Shown here piece after piece: positions 56,101 to 64,000 of a stretch of DNA of 64,000 nucleotides (position 1 is its first letter; each line of letters starts with the position of its first letter). Both the position numbers and the translations under genes were made by a program. Under the pieces are notes generated by a model that was not told where the DNA came from, searched no databases, and saw only the letters and a program-made list of their open reading frames with translations. This DNA comes from Phyllobacterium brassicacearum (GTDB lineage Bacteria > Pseudomonadota > Alphaproteobacteria > Rhizobiales > Rhizobiaceae), in contig NZ_PGGO01000013.1 of the NCBI RefSeq assembly GCF_003010955.1, positions 1 through 64,000 on the forward strand, in the 5' to 3' direction.

Positions 56101-59100
56101 ACGGCATCCGCAACGTCTTGTCAGGATAGATCAGGCTTGTTGCAACACGTTGAAAGACCTGGGCCTCATCGGGGTTTATCCCGATGTGGTGAAGGCGAAC
56201 CTGTGAACTTGTCCATGACAACGAGAATTCGCGCGCGAAACAATCCGGGTGGCGGAAGCGTGCAACGACCTCTTCCAGTTCCTGACGGTTTGGCCGGACG
56301 AGCGTCCAGAACACCAGTGTAACCTTCTTGTGTGCCGGTACTCGAACGCGGCAGCGCAACGAAGCGATGGGGTCGAGCACAAACCCTTGGCTGCCGGTCA
56401 GCGTCGCGCCTTCGTCGAAGGCAGCCGGATTACGCAAGGAACGTCCTCGGCCAATGAACGCACGCCGGTCCGTTTCGGCCTGGACTTCGCGCATTGCGCC
56501 GGAACTGTCGCTGACCATGTGTGCAACATGGATGTCCGGCTCACCATTCCCGCGCTTGCGGCGCGTGGCGTAAATTGTGTCGCCGCGCTGGTCGATCTCA
56601 GTCTCCACGAACATCTTGGCAAATGCGGGATGGGCCGTATCAGTATCGTCATTGGTCAACACCAGTTCGGCGTAGGACGTCACTTCGATGATACGGTCCT
56701 TCGTCCCGGTATTCGTGATGACAATACGCCGGCCTTCGCCGTCGGAATCCGAAGCGACGATGGCCTCTACGGTCGAATGCAGCGTGCCGGTTTCCTTGAT
56801 GAACTCCGCCTTGTAATCGGTGAAGATCGTGGTGCTCTTTTCGCCGGAGACACGTACCGGATCGCCGGTGGCTGACCACCATTCGCCATTCTCCATGTCC
56901 CGCAGGAACAGGAAGGTGCCGTAGCCACTTTCGAGGATGTCGGGCTGGAAGCGCGTGATCGCAAGCCCGTTCCAGCGGCTGTAGCCGCCGCCATTGGCCG
57001 TAACCATAACCGAATAATGGCCATTCGACATGACTTGCGTCGCGCGGGGAGCGGCGAGCGGATTCTGGATGATATGAATTGAAGGCGTCTCTTCGCTGCT
57101 TTCGACGGCCTTGCGCATCGGATTCTCGGCCTTTGCCTGCAGAACCGGGATTTCGCGCGGGGCCTTCTCCTGCAGCAGTAGTTCAGCGGCCTCTATAACA
57201 GGATCTGCGTGGAATCGGTCACGCATGCGTCCCTCGAATACCACGTTGTTGACTGCAACGATCGACATGCCGTGATGGTGTGCCATGTAATTGCGGACCA
57301 CAGCGTATTCTTCATCCTCCCGGACGCGCGACTTGGTGAAATCGACGGCATCGTAGAAGCCATACTTGCCAAGGGCGCCCATCTCGCGCAGCCGGTTCAG
57401 GTTCTTCACGGCCGCGGCCGGCTGATATTGGCTGGCCATGATGCTCGCATAGGGCGCGACAACGTAGTTCTTGGAGAGCCCACGCTTGAGACCGAGTGTC
57501 GGGACGCCGAAGTTGGTGTACTGATAGTTCATTTCCGGATCGCGCGCATTGTATGCGGCCTCCGAAATACCCCATGGCAACCCTTTGGATTCGCCATACT
57601 CGATCTGACGCTGAACGATCAGCTTGTTGGTCTGGTCCAGCATGCTGCCGAGTGGTTCGATCATGACCAATGGCGGCATGAGGTACTCGAACATCGAACC
57701 TGACCAGGAGATCAGCGCACCGCGCCAGCCAACCGGGACCAACAGACGTCCGAGGCGGAACCAGTGATCCACCGGGATATCGCCCTTGGCGATGGCGAAG
57801 AGGCTCGCCAGCCGCGCTTCGGATGCCAGAAGGTCATAGCAGCTTGCGTCGAGTTCATTGGTCTCAACGCGGAAGCCGATTGACAGCAGGCGGCGTTCCT
57901 TGCGCTCAAGGAAGGTAAAGTCAGTATCGAACGCCAATTGCCGGGCTCGCGTCGCAAGCGTTACCAGTCGCTCGCGCAGAACATCCGTGCCCTCATGGCT
58001 ACCAATGGCATCGTCCGTGTGCGCCTGGCATGTCTTGACCAGCAGCAGCGCCCACTCATTGGCCGTTGCACTAACCGGGCTTTCGAGTTCGCCATGCAAC
58101 TCTTCAGTCAGGCGTTGAATGTCACCAGCGAAAAGTGAGAGATTGATCGTGCGCAAAGAGGCCGTTTCCGGCTCTTCCTTGATCGTTGTAATCGCGCGGC
58201 GGAAATTGGAGACGCGCTCGTCAAGACGGCGGCGCAGCGGCCTGAGAACCCGGCGGTCATCCGGAATGTCACCGATCGCTTCTTCCAGAATGTCGCTGAC
58301 ATCGAGTACGCCGTCGAGGTCGCTCTGGAGATAAACAGAGGGGGCCTCGGCCCATTTCTCGAGCGCAGAGGAGAGCGCGACGAGATGACCGGCAAGGTTA
58401 CCGCTGTCAACCGCCGATACGTAAAGCGGCAATAGCGGCCGCAAGGTGGTCGTCTCATACCAATTGTAAAGATGGCCTCGATATTTCTCCATCTTTTCAA
58501 GGGTCTCGAGCGTCTGATCGATCCGTGTCAGCGTTTCGGTAAAGCCGATCCAGCCGAAATCACGGGCTGCAACAGTCGAAAGCAGGTACATGCCGATATT
58601 GGTCGGCGATGTGCGAGTGGCGATGACGGGATGAGGATCTTCCTGGAAATTGTCAGGCGGAATGAAATTCTGCTCCTCGGTCACGAACGTATCGTAATAG
58701 TGCCAGGTGCGGCGGGCGAACCGGCGCAGTTCCCCCTTGTCCGAAGAACGAACATTCAAATCATCGAGCGGTTTGGCTGAGCGGCTGACTAGCCAGGCAA
58801 TCATCGGCGAAAGGAACCAGATCAATGCGAAGGGCACTGCGATGAACCATGCCGGGCTATACGCGGCAAGCGGCAGACCAATGGCAACAACAGCAACGAC
58901 CACTGCCGGCCACATCAGCTGGGTGTAGTAGCTGAGCGTGTCAGGCGAACTCGTCTTGGCCTGCGCAGCGGCACGCCATTCGAGCAGATGCTTGCGGGAG
59001 ACAAACAAGCGGTAAAGCGTACGCACAATAGCGTCGGCCATCAGGCAGGCCATGTTGGCAACGAACGTAATGCGCAGGGCAATATCGGCCGCCCCGGAGA

Positions 59101-61735
59101 AGACATCGGTCAGAATCGCCTGAACATGCCCCTTGAGCGAAAGGTTCATGTCGGTTGGGACGAGGTTCGTAAACAGGATCATCGTAGGCACGATGAACAT
59201 GCTGAAGATCAGGAAACACTGCCAAAGTGTGGCCAGCCCAGGCGGCAGCAATGTCCACCCGGCGATGGCAGCGATAATCCAGAATATCGGCGCCAAGGAA
59301 CGACGGAGATTATCGACCATCTTCCAGCGGGTGACCGCAGTCACACCCGGTTTGGTGCTGAAGAGATAGGACAGGAGCTGCCAGTCACCGCGAGTCCAGC
59401 GATGGTGGCGGGAAATATCGACATTATAGCCGGTCGGATAGTCCTCGACCACTTCAACATCGCTGACGAGCGCGCTGCGCGCATAGCCGCCTTCGAGCAA
59501 ATCATGGCTGAGAATTGAATTCTCACCAATCTTGCCTTCAAGCGCGGCTTCAAAGAAATCGATGTCGTAAAGGCCCTTGCCAGTGAACGTTCCTTCGCCC
59601 AGTACGTCCTGGTAAACGTCGGAAACCGCGAAGACATAGGGGTCGATACCACGATTGACAGAGAAGACGCGTTGGAGGAACGAGGCGTCGTCGCCTGTCG
59701 TAAGCGACGGCGTTACCCGCGGCTGAAGCACGGAGTAACCGCTGACCACGCGACCCGATTTAGCTCTGTAGATGGGGCGATTGAGCGGGTGTACCAGCTT
59801 GCCGGCGAGACGGTTGACCGAGTCCGGCGTCAGCCTCGTATCGGAATCCAGCGTCATCACGAATTTGATGTCGGTTGGAACCTCCTCATTCGTCGGGAAG
59901 TACGTCGTATCCTTGTCGCCACGCAGGAGCAGATTGAGCTCGTGGAGCTTGCCGCGCTTACGCTCCCAGCCCATCCAGCAGTTTTCCTGCGCATTGTACA
60001 GGCGCTTGCGATGCAGCAAGAAGAAGCGCGGATTGTTCTGGGTGTAATGGTTGTTTAGCGCAGTGATCTTTTCACGGGCGTAATCGAAGATATCGAGATC
60101 ATCGTCGGTTTGTTCGACCTTGCTGTCAGCCCAGTCCGTGAGCAGCGCGAAATAGACTTCGCCGCGCGGATTGGTCAGATAATGCACTTCGAGATTGCGG
60201 ATGTGTTCGTCGACGGAATCGCGAGATGTGATCAATGTCGGTACCGCGACAAGGGTCTTCGCTTCCGGGGGCAAACCATTCTTGTACTCGAACCCGATCA
60301 GCCGCGTTGGCGGCATGAACATTGGGATGATCCAGTTGACGAAGCCATTGGCCGTTTCCATTGCCGGAAAGACAGCAAGAAGGGTAAAGACCAGGGTCAG
60401 ATCACTCGGAACGCCGGCATGGCGCAGCCAGTAGTGGATCAGAAGCAGGATCACGATCGAGAAGAAAGACGCCGGCACCCAAAGCCCGGCCAGACCGAGT
60501 TTGCGATAGAACCGGACCCAGCGTTCAAGTACAGTCGGCCGGTAGGTACAGGTTGCCTCAAGTTCCGGGCGGCCCTCGCCGGCGAGATAATAACCAACGT
60601 CGCGTCGCCGCTGCTCGGTAACACCCCCTTCGTCGCCGGTTTCCTCGGCACTTTTCTGTGCGAGGCTCAGCGCTGCCTCAGTGATGTCCTGTTCGCTTTT
60701 GCCTGAACGGCGAGCGATTTTTTCAATGGCAACGCGGTATGCATTGCGTGAATGGAAGTCGAGGGCGTCGAAGTTCGAATGTTCGCGCAAGACAGCGTCG
60801 ACACCGCTGACAGTCTCGAACCAGGTGATCCAGTCGACATCGTCGATGGATTTCAGACTGCGGATGAGGTTGCCCATCGTCACGCCGCCGGTTGATTGGC
60901 GTGTGTGCTCCTGAATGATGGCGTCTTCGGCATCGCTGCCGTTCTTCTCAAGCTCATCTTCGAGCCAGGCTACGGCCGCGCCCGAGTGGGTTGCGCCGCC
61001 GCGCAGACGATAGAGCAAATGCGTGGCGAAGGTACTGTCACGCGCCGCGGCGGCATATTGCGCCAGAAGCTGCGGCAGGGTGTCCTTGTCGGCGTTCAGT
61101 GTGATTTCGTCGGCGACACTATTAGCGTAGGCACGCATGCGGCGCGCCCGTTCGACGCGCAGGGACAAACGGCGGGCATTCTCGATGAGGATAAACCGGA
61201 CGGCAGATGGCAGCGCCCATAATTCACCGATATGCAGGGGCTGGATAGTCTGAAAACCCTCCACGATGGCACTCAGGCTGTTCAGCGAAAACTGGCTGTC
61301 CGTATGTGCAACATACAACCATGCCAGGGCCATGACCCTTGGGATTTCCGGCTTGCCTGTCAGCGACGGCAATTGCCGGAAGAATTTCTTGGGAAGGTCG
61401 CGCTCAACCTGCTGAATATTCTGGTCGACCAGATAATAATTATCGAGCAACCATTGGGCGGCCGGCGTGATCGTTTCTCCTTTGCGTGCTGCGGCATCGG
61501 AAGAGCGATAGGAATGCAGGATGAGCCGCGCGTTTTCGACCGTGCGCTGCTCGAAGACCATGGGTTCATAGTCGGGGAGGCGGACGTCCTCGCCTTTCGC
61601 CACGCGCGCTCCCAGATCCCTCAGATCATCAATGGACTTGTAGTGAGCCCTGATCGGGTTTGGCTGGACAGAAAGGACCTGGCCAACAGTTTTCTTCTGG
61701 GATGCGAATGCTTGAATAAAGCTCAATACGGGCAT
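53108..61735 (-). CDS. ndvB: Cyclic beta-1,2-glucan synthase
   Basis: A 2875-residue inner-membrane enzyme that makes cyclic glucans for osmotic adaptation and host interaction. A cytosolic N-terminal region and membrane helices (about 415-500) come first. The glycosyltransferase 84 core follows, with Asp630-x-Asp632 (LDSDTR) and Arg779-Trp780 (HHRWTRGDW); further helices (about 810-1010) and a long periplasmic part follow. The last third is the glycoside phosphorylase (GH94) domain that controls ring size. The ATG at 61735 gives a size like Brucella Cgs and Sinorhizobium NdvB. It is called cgs/chvB in related genera. Confidence 0.96.
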   Translation of the reverse strand: MPVLSFIQAFASQKKTVGQVLSVQPNPIRAHYKSIDDLRDLGARVAKGEDVRLPDYEPMVFEQRTVENARLILHSYRSSDAAARKGETITPAAQWLLDNYYLVDQNIQQVERDLPKKFFRQLPSLTGKPEIPRVMALAWLYVAHTDSQFSLNSLSAIVEGFQTIQPLHIGELWALPSAVRFILIENARRLSLRVERARRMRAYANSVADEITLNADKDTLPQLLAQYAAAARDSTFATHLLYRLRGGATHSGAAVAWLEDELEKNGSDAEDAIIQEHTRQSTGGVTMGNLIRSLKSIDDVDWITWFETVSGVDAVLREHSNFDALDFHSRNAYRVAIEKIARRSGKSEQDITEAALSLAQKSAEETGDEGGVTEQRRRDVGYYLAGEGRPELEATCTYRPTVLERWVRFYRKLGLAGLWVPASFFSIVILLLIHYWLRHAGVPSDLTLVFTLLAVFPAMETANGFVNWIIPMFMPPTRLIGFEYKNGLPPEAKTLVAVPTLITSRDSVDEHIRNLEVHYLTNPRGEVYFALLTDWADSKVEQTDDDLDIFDYAREKITALNNHYTQNNPRFFLLHRKRLYNAQENCWMGWERKRGKLHELNLLLRGDKDTTYFPTNEEVPTDIKFVMTLDSDTRLTPDSVNRLAGKLVHPLNRPIYRAKSGRVVSGYSVLQPRVTPSLTTGDDASFLQRVFSVNRGIDPYVFAVSDVYQDVLGEGTFTGKGLYDIDFFEAALEGKIGENSILSHDLLEGGYARSALVSDVEVVEDYPTGYNVDISRHHRWTRGDWQLLSYLFSTKPGVTAVTRWKMVDNLRRSLAPIFWIIAAIAGWTLLPPGLATLWQCFLIFSMFIVPTMILFTNLVPTDMNLSLKGHVQAILTDVFSGAADIALRITFVANMACLMADAIVRTLYRLFVSRKHLLEWRAAAQAKTSSPDTLSYYTQLMWPAVVVAVVAIGLPLAAYSPAWFIAVPFALIWFLSPMIAWLVSRSAKPLDDLNVRSSDKGELRRFARRTWHYYDTFVTEEQNFIPPDNFQEDPHPVIATRTSPTNIGMYLLSTVAARDFGWIGFTETLTRIDQTLETLEKMEKYRGHLYNWYETTTLRPLLPLYVSAVDSGNLAGHLVALSSALEKWAEAPSVYLQSDLDGVLDVSDILEEAIGDIPDDRRVLRPLRRRLDERVSNFRRAITTIKEEPETASLRTINLSLFAGDIQRLTEELHGELESPVSATANEWALLLVKTCQAHTDDAIGSHEGTDVLRERLVTLATRARQLAFDTDFTFLERKERRLLSIGFRVETNELDASCYDLLASEARLASLFAIAKGDIPVDHWFRLGRLLVPVGWRGALISWSGSMFEYLMPPLVMIEPLGSMLDQTNKLIVQRQIEYGESKGLPWGISEAAYNARDPEMNYQYTNFGVPTLGLKRGLSKNYVVAPYASIMASQYQPAAAVKNLNRLREMGALGKYGFYDAVDFTKSRVREDEEYAVVRNYMAHHHGMSIVAVNNVVFEGRMRDRFHADPVIEAAELLLQEKAPREIPVLQAKAENPMRKAVESSEETPSIHIIQNPLAAPRATQVMSNGHYSVMVTANGGGYSRWNGLAITRFQPDILESGYGTFLFLRDMENGEWWSATGDPVRVSGEKSTTIFTDYKAEFIKETGTLHSTVEAIVASDSDGEGRRIVITNTGTKDRIIEVTSYAELVLTNDDTDTAHPAFAKMFVETEIDQRGDTIYATRRKRGNGEPDIHVAHMVSDSSGAMREVQAETDRRAFIGRGRSLRNPAAFDEGATLTGSQGFVLDPIASLRCRVRVPAHKKVTLVFWTLVRPNRQELEEVVARFRHPDCFAREFSLSWTSSQVRLHHIGINPDEAQVFQRVATSLIYPDKTLRMPSESIASGLGSQSELWPMSISGDFPILALRIDDEADMETLRNLLRAHEYWRAKGLVVDVVVINERSFSYAQDFQRGLEAICENSRARGAQLGPRVHIFTVRRDQMSDASYNTLLASARIVMHAQNGSLAEQLKRMEGLTLDLVPVTETRGKSIVTADAEAEDMRGIAPAPTQLMNKRGAKMSGDDLAFWNGFGGFDMKTGEYVIRLSGYSHTPQPWINVISNSSFGFHVSAEGAGFTWSGNSRDYQLTQWSNDPVINRSGEALYVVDLDKNIAFAPTASVLRDPAVKYETRHGQGYSTFVSRHGNVGLELTHTVDPKLPVRVSSLKITNQGGSAKRLRIYGFVEWLLGNARAKTAPFIVPSSDPETGALFARNPYGIDRRTNVAFFASNLKPQSVTADRAEFLGALGTVDRPSAVLQAKSLSNLVEAGGDPCAALAVDIDLAAGETREVLFYMGDAGNADEARRIVAEHSKRPFEETLSASKAIWANFLDGLQVDTPDDAFDVMVNRWLPYQSLACRIWARSAFYQASGAFGFRDQLQDTLSMLILDPSLARKQILNVSARQFKEGDVQHWWLPTTGAGVRTKISDDVVWLGYAIAHYTSVTGDMSILDEQVAFIEGRALEDGEHDAFYQPTISGQRVSVYEHAARALDLAVARTGSHGLPLMMTGDWNDGMNRVGEDGKGESVWLGWFLISTLRDVLPIARHFKDTDRIQHWEAHIERLKAALEKDGWDGEWYRRGYFDDGSPLGSKKSEECKIDSIAQSWSVLSGYGDPHRAKQAMHSVATHLVDEEVDIIKLFTPPFNKSRHDPGYIKSYPVGVRENGGQYTHAATWAVLAMAKLGDADEAYRWFRKLNPVNHSLDAERAESYRVEPYVVAADVYSVDPMRGRGGWTWYTGSAGWLYRVATEGILGISRQNDRLFVDPALPSDWDGFSFVLRNGDARYIVEVKPAAKGGKKITVNGKKLAKPDSGIPLDDSGEHKVLVEVPPASAVTDLTATAAS

Positions 61736-61813
61736 TTGCCTTCGTTTCGGTTGGGAAGAAAAATCTTCGAGATTGCAGCACTGGGTTGACCACGGGTCGA
61801 GCACCCGCCGGTC

Positions 61814-61841
61814 AGTTTACGATCTAATCAGGTCAAGGCAA
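61814..61841 (-). promoter_or_regulatory. Weak candidate ndvB promoter
   Basis: On the minus strand TTGCCT (61841-61836), a 16-base spacer and TAAACT (61819-61814) give a predicted start near 61807, about 72 bases before the ndvB ATG. The -35 match is poor, so this is a tentative call in the 287-base gap between ndvB and cysA, which otherwise shows only the cysA terminator. Confidence 0.3.
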
Positions 61842-61971
61842 TTAAGCTATCACCACTTTTGTTGTTAGCGATCAGTTTTGATGAAAATGAGTCAGATTAC
61901 TATTAGGCTTTGTATGTAATTTTGGCCAGTCTCAGCGAATGATGCGGATAGCTCGGAGCATGCACCTCCAA

Positions 61972-62002
61972 ACGAAAAGACCGGAGTTTTCCAACTCCGG
62001 TC
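61972..62002 (-). terminator. Terminator of the cys operon
   Basis: GACCGGAGTT (61979-61988) and AACTCCGGTC (61993-62002) form a perfect 10-bp stem with a 4-base loop, followed on the minus strand by TTTT within TCTTTTCG. It lies 20 bases after the cysA stop. Confidence 0.88.
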
Positions 62003-62022
62003 CTTGGTTCAGTGTCCTCTGT

Positions 62023-63060
62023 TCAGCTTTTTGGAAACACCCGCCAATGCTGTGGACGGAACGCGATCCCGCTCATTTCTTTTGCGGGATGATCGGCGGA
62101 AATTCCTATTTCAATACGCTCGGAAGCGCCGCCTATCTCAAGCTCCACCCGTCTGGTTGCGCCGACGCGGCGGCTCGCCACCACGGTGCCCATAATGCAC
62201 GCATCGGAGTCGCTGACGAGCGCGACATCGTGGGGTCTGAAGTAGAGCGAAGCATCGCCATCAGGAAGATCGCTCTTTAGGCCAAGGCGTCGATCGGCAA
62301 GCCACAATTCACCGTTTTCGACGCGAACATCAATCTTGCTTGATTCGCCAATGAAACTGTAGACGAAGGGTGAATTCGGCTTGTCATAAACTTCGTCGGG
62401 CGTTCCGATCTGTTCGATCCTGCCCTGGCTCATAACGACCACACGGTCGGCGAGTTCCAGCGCCTCGTCCTGATCATGTGTCACAAAGACCGTCGTATGC
62501 TTGGTCTTGTCGTGGATCTCACGTAACCAGCGGCGCAATTCCTTGCGTACTTTTGCATCAAGCGCGCCAAAAGGCTCGTCGAGGAGCAGAATACGCGGCT
62601 CGATCGCCATTGCCCGGGCGAGTGCGACACGCTGGCGCTGACCGCCGGAAAGCTGCGCAGGATAACGCTTTTCGAGGCCAGAAAGCTGAACAAAATCAAG
62701 AAGCTCCGAGGATCGCCGGCGAATTTCCTCGCTGCTCGGGCGACTGGAGTTTGGCCTAACCTTTAGACCAAAACCGACATTATCGATCACCGTCATATGC
62801 CGGAACAGTGCATAGTGCTGAAAGACGAAACCAACATTGCGTTCCTGGACCGACTTCAATGACGCATCCTCATCGCCGAAGAAGACCTTGCCTTCGGTCG
62901 GTGACTCAAGTCCGGCGATCAATCTCAAAAGTGTCGTCTTGCCCGAACCGGATGGTCCCAGCAGGGCGATCAGTTCGCCCGAGTTGATTTCCAGCGACAC
63001 GTCGTGCAACGCCGGAAAGCGATCGAATTCCTTGCGTACACCACTTACGCGAACATCCAT
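62023..63060 (-). CDS. cysA: Sulfate/thiosulfate ABC transporter ATP-binding protein
   Basis: A 345-residue ATPase with Walker A GPSGSGKT (35-42), signature [14 protein letters not shown], Walker B ILLLDEPFGALD and the switch VTHDQDEALELADR. A C-terminal TOBE-like regulatory region ends at the stop. The family pattern MDVRVSGVRKEFDRFPALHDVS identifies CysA. It energises CysT/CysW for sulfate uptake and is the last gene of the operon, 12 bases after cysW. Confidence 0.95.
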   Translation of the reverse strand: MDVRVSGVRKEFDRFPALHDVSLEINSGELIALLGPSGSGKTTLLRLIAGLESPTEGKVFFGDEDASLKSVQERNVGFVFQHYALFRHMTVIDNVGFGLKVRPNSSRPSSEEIRRRSSELLDFVQLSGLEKRYPAQLSGGQRQRVALARAMAIEPRILLLDEPFGALDAKVRKELRRWLREIHDKTKHTTVFVTHDQDEALELADRVVVMSQGRIEQIGTPDEVYDKPNSPFVYSFIGESSKIDVRVENGELWLADRRLGLKSDLPDGDASLYFRPHDVALVSDSDACIMGTVVASRRVGATRRVELEIGGASERIEIGISADHPAKEMSGIAFRPQHWRVFPKS

Positions 63061-63072
63061 TTCTATTCCCTC

Positions 63073-63954
63073 TCAGTGTCCGCTGGCTGCACGAAGTTCG
63101 GCTCCATATTTCAGCTCCAGCAGCGTCTTGAGAACGAGCGTCACAAGCGCGAGCAAAGCCAAAAGCGAAGCCACCGCAAAAGCAGCGACAAAATTATACT
63201 CGTTGTAAAGAATCTCGACATGCAGCGGCATTGTGTTTGTCAGGCCCCGAATATGGCCCGAAACGACCGACACTGCGCCGAATTCCCCCATAGCCCGGGC
63301 GTTGCACAAAAGCACGCCATAGAGCAAGCCCCATTTGATGTTGGGAAGTGTAACATGCCAGAACGTCTGCCAGCCATTGGCCCCGAGCGACAGTGCAGCT
63401 TCCTCATCCGTCGTTCCCTGATGCTGCATTAAGGGGATAAGTTCACGAGCAACAAACGGGAAGGTGACAAACATGGTTGCGAGGACAATGCCTGGAACAG
63501 CAAACAGAACCTCGATCCCATGCGATTTCAGCCAAGGCCCCAGCACGCTGTGCGAACTGAACAGCAATACGTAGACGAGGCCGGAAATAACGGGTGAGAC
63601 CGAGAATGGCAGGTCGATCAGGGTGGTCAGAAACGCCTTGCCCTTGAACTCGAACTTGGCAATCGTCCATGCTGCAACGACACCGAAGATGAGGTTGAGT
63701 GGAACCGCCGTAGCGGCCACAAGGAGCGTCAGCCGTATAGCAGCCCTGGCATCAGGTTCCAACAAGGCAGCGAAATATTCAGCCGGCCCCTTGCGGAATG
63801 CCTCGACGAAGACAGAGACAAGTGGCATGAACAGAAACAATCCAAGAAATGCCAGTGTTATGGCGATCAAGGCGTAGCGTGCGGCGCGGCTTTCGGTTGT
63901 TGCCGGATGCCAAACTTTGGCCGACGATTCTGTTTGGGGCAGATCAAGTGCCAT
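63073..63954 (-). CDS. cysW: Sulfate/thiosulfate ABC transporter permease CysW
   Basis: A 293-residue permease with six predicted helices and the family segment LPFSVSPVISGLVYVLLF, then EEAALSLGANGWQTFWHVTLPNI, the EAA loop that contacts CysA. An AGGAGG site precedes its ATG, inside the end of cysT, which it overlaps by 11 bases. The Pro-rich linker before the first helix is unremarkable. Confidence 0.95.
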   Translation of the reverse strand: MALDLPQTESSAKVWHPATTESRAARYALIAITLAFLGLFLFMPLVSVFVEAFRKGPAEYFAALLEPDARAAIRLTLLVAATAVPLNLIFGVVAAWTIAKFEFKGKAFLTTLIDLPFSVSPVISGLVYVLLFSSHSVLGPWLKSHGIEVLFAVPGIVLATMFVTFPFVARELIPLMQHQGTTDEEAALSLGANGWQTFWHVTLPNIKWGLLYGVLLCNARAMGEFGAVSVVSGHIRGLTNTMPLHVEILYNEYNFVAAFAVASLLALLALVTLVLKTLLELKYGAELRAASGH

Positions 63955-64000
63955 AGCCGTACCTCCTGCGGCTCCACGCCTGAATGAGATTGATGACGAA
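63944..64000 (-). CDS. cysT: Sulfate ABC transporter permease CysT, C-terminal end (partial)
   Basis: Only the last 18 codons and the stop are in the window; the rest lies beyond 64000. The end reads FVINLIQAWSRRRYGYGT, matching the usual CysT/CysU C-terminus, and overlaps cysW by 11 bases. The expected gene order is binding protein-cysT-cysW-cysA. Confidence 0.85.
   Translation of the reverse strand, partial: FVINLIQAWSRRRYGYGT

Noticed and set aside
1-64000. CRISPR array, tRNA or rRNA genes, insertion sequences, prophage
   Set aside because: No regularly spaced repeats, no tRNA-like cloverleaf signature in the gaps, no transposase or integrase frame seen.

Overview
The window is chromosomal DNA of a Rhizobiales alphaproteobacterium, most likely from the Phyllobacterium / Ochrobactrum-Brucella / Mesorhizobium neighbourhood. 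The evidence is the conserved block mutS-glnD-murJ-trpS-usp-nfu, an olsB-type ornithine-lipid gene, a 2.9-kilo-residue cyclic beta-1,2-glucan synthase (NdvB/ChvB/Cgs), the lptC-lptA-lptB-rpoN-hpf-ptsN cluster, a Cys-less Fur, and smo (sorbitol/mannitol) and xyl catabolic clusters laid out as in rhizobia. I see no rRNA, tRNA, CRISPR array, insertion sequence or phage gene.

Layout. (1) 1-2210: a hairpin-rich non-coding stretch, then three very small reading frames tightly coupled to a SelT/SelW/SelH-like redox protein and a SorC-family sugar regulator. (2) 2323-11063: the polyol operon smoE-F-G-K (ABC uptake), smoS (sorbitol dehydrogenase), mtlK (mannitol dehydrogenase), a HAD phosphatase and an FGGY kinase, which together import polyols and feed ketoses to central metabolism. 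(3) 11065-20446: polA, an M20 dipeptidase, an RNase D-like nuclease, a membrane acyltransferase, a small lipoprotein and a class A penicillin-binding protein. A strong small-RNA candidate sits between the acyltransferase and the lipoprotein. (4) 20451-30318: glpK, an SDR, and the divergent xylose cluster xylR-xylB-xylA versus xylF-xylH-xylG, with a perfect 15-bp inverted repeat at the predicted xylF transcription start. (5) 30370-46841: a long minus-strand housekeeping block (nfu, usp, trpS, a VOC protein, murJ, glnD, mutS, olsB, lspA, two RNA methyltransferases, an ornithine cyclodeaminase-like enzyme, lapA, ihfB, sppA). (6) 47083-52499: plus-strand lptC-lptA-lptB-rpoN-hpf-ptsN, linking LPS export with sigma-54 and nitrogen PTS control. 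(7) 52549-64000: fur, the giant ndvB, and the sulfate ABC transporter genes cysA-cysW-cysT (cysT cut by the window end).

Most of the window is conventional core genome. The parts worth a second look are the small RNA at 17667-17766, whose first hairpin presents an anti-Shine-Dalgarno loop like the alpha-r14/'cuckoo' RNAs; the structured leader and micro-cistron chain at 1-919; the XylR operator candidate; and altered residues in the PolA proofreading site.
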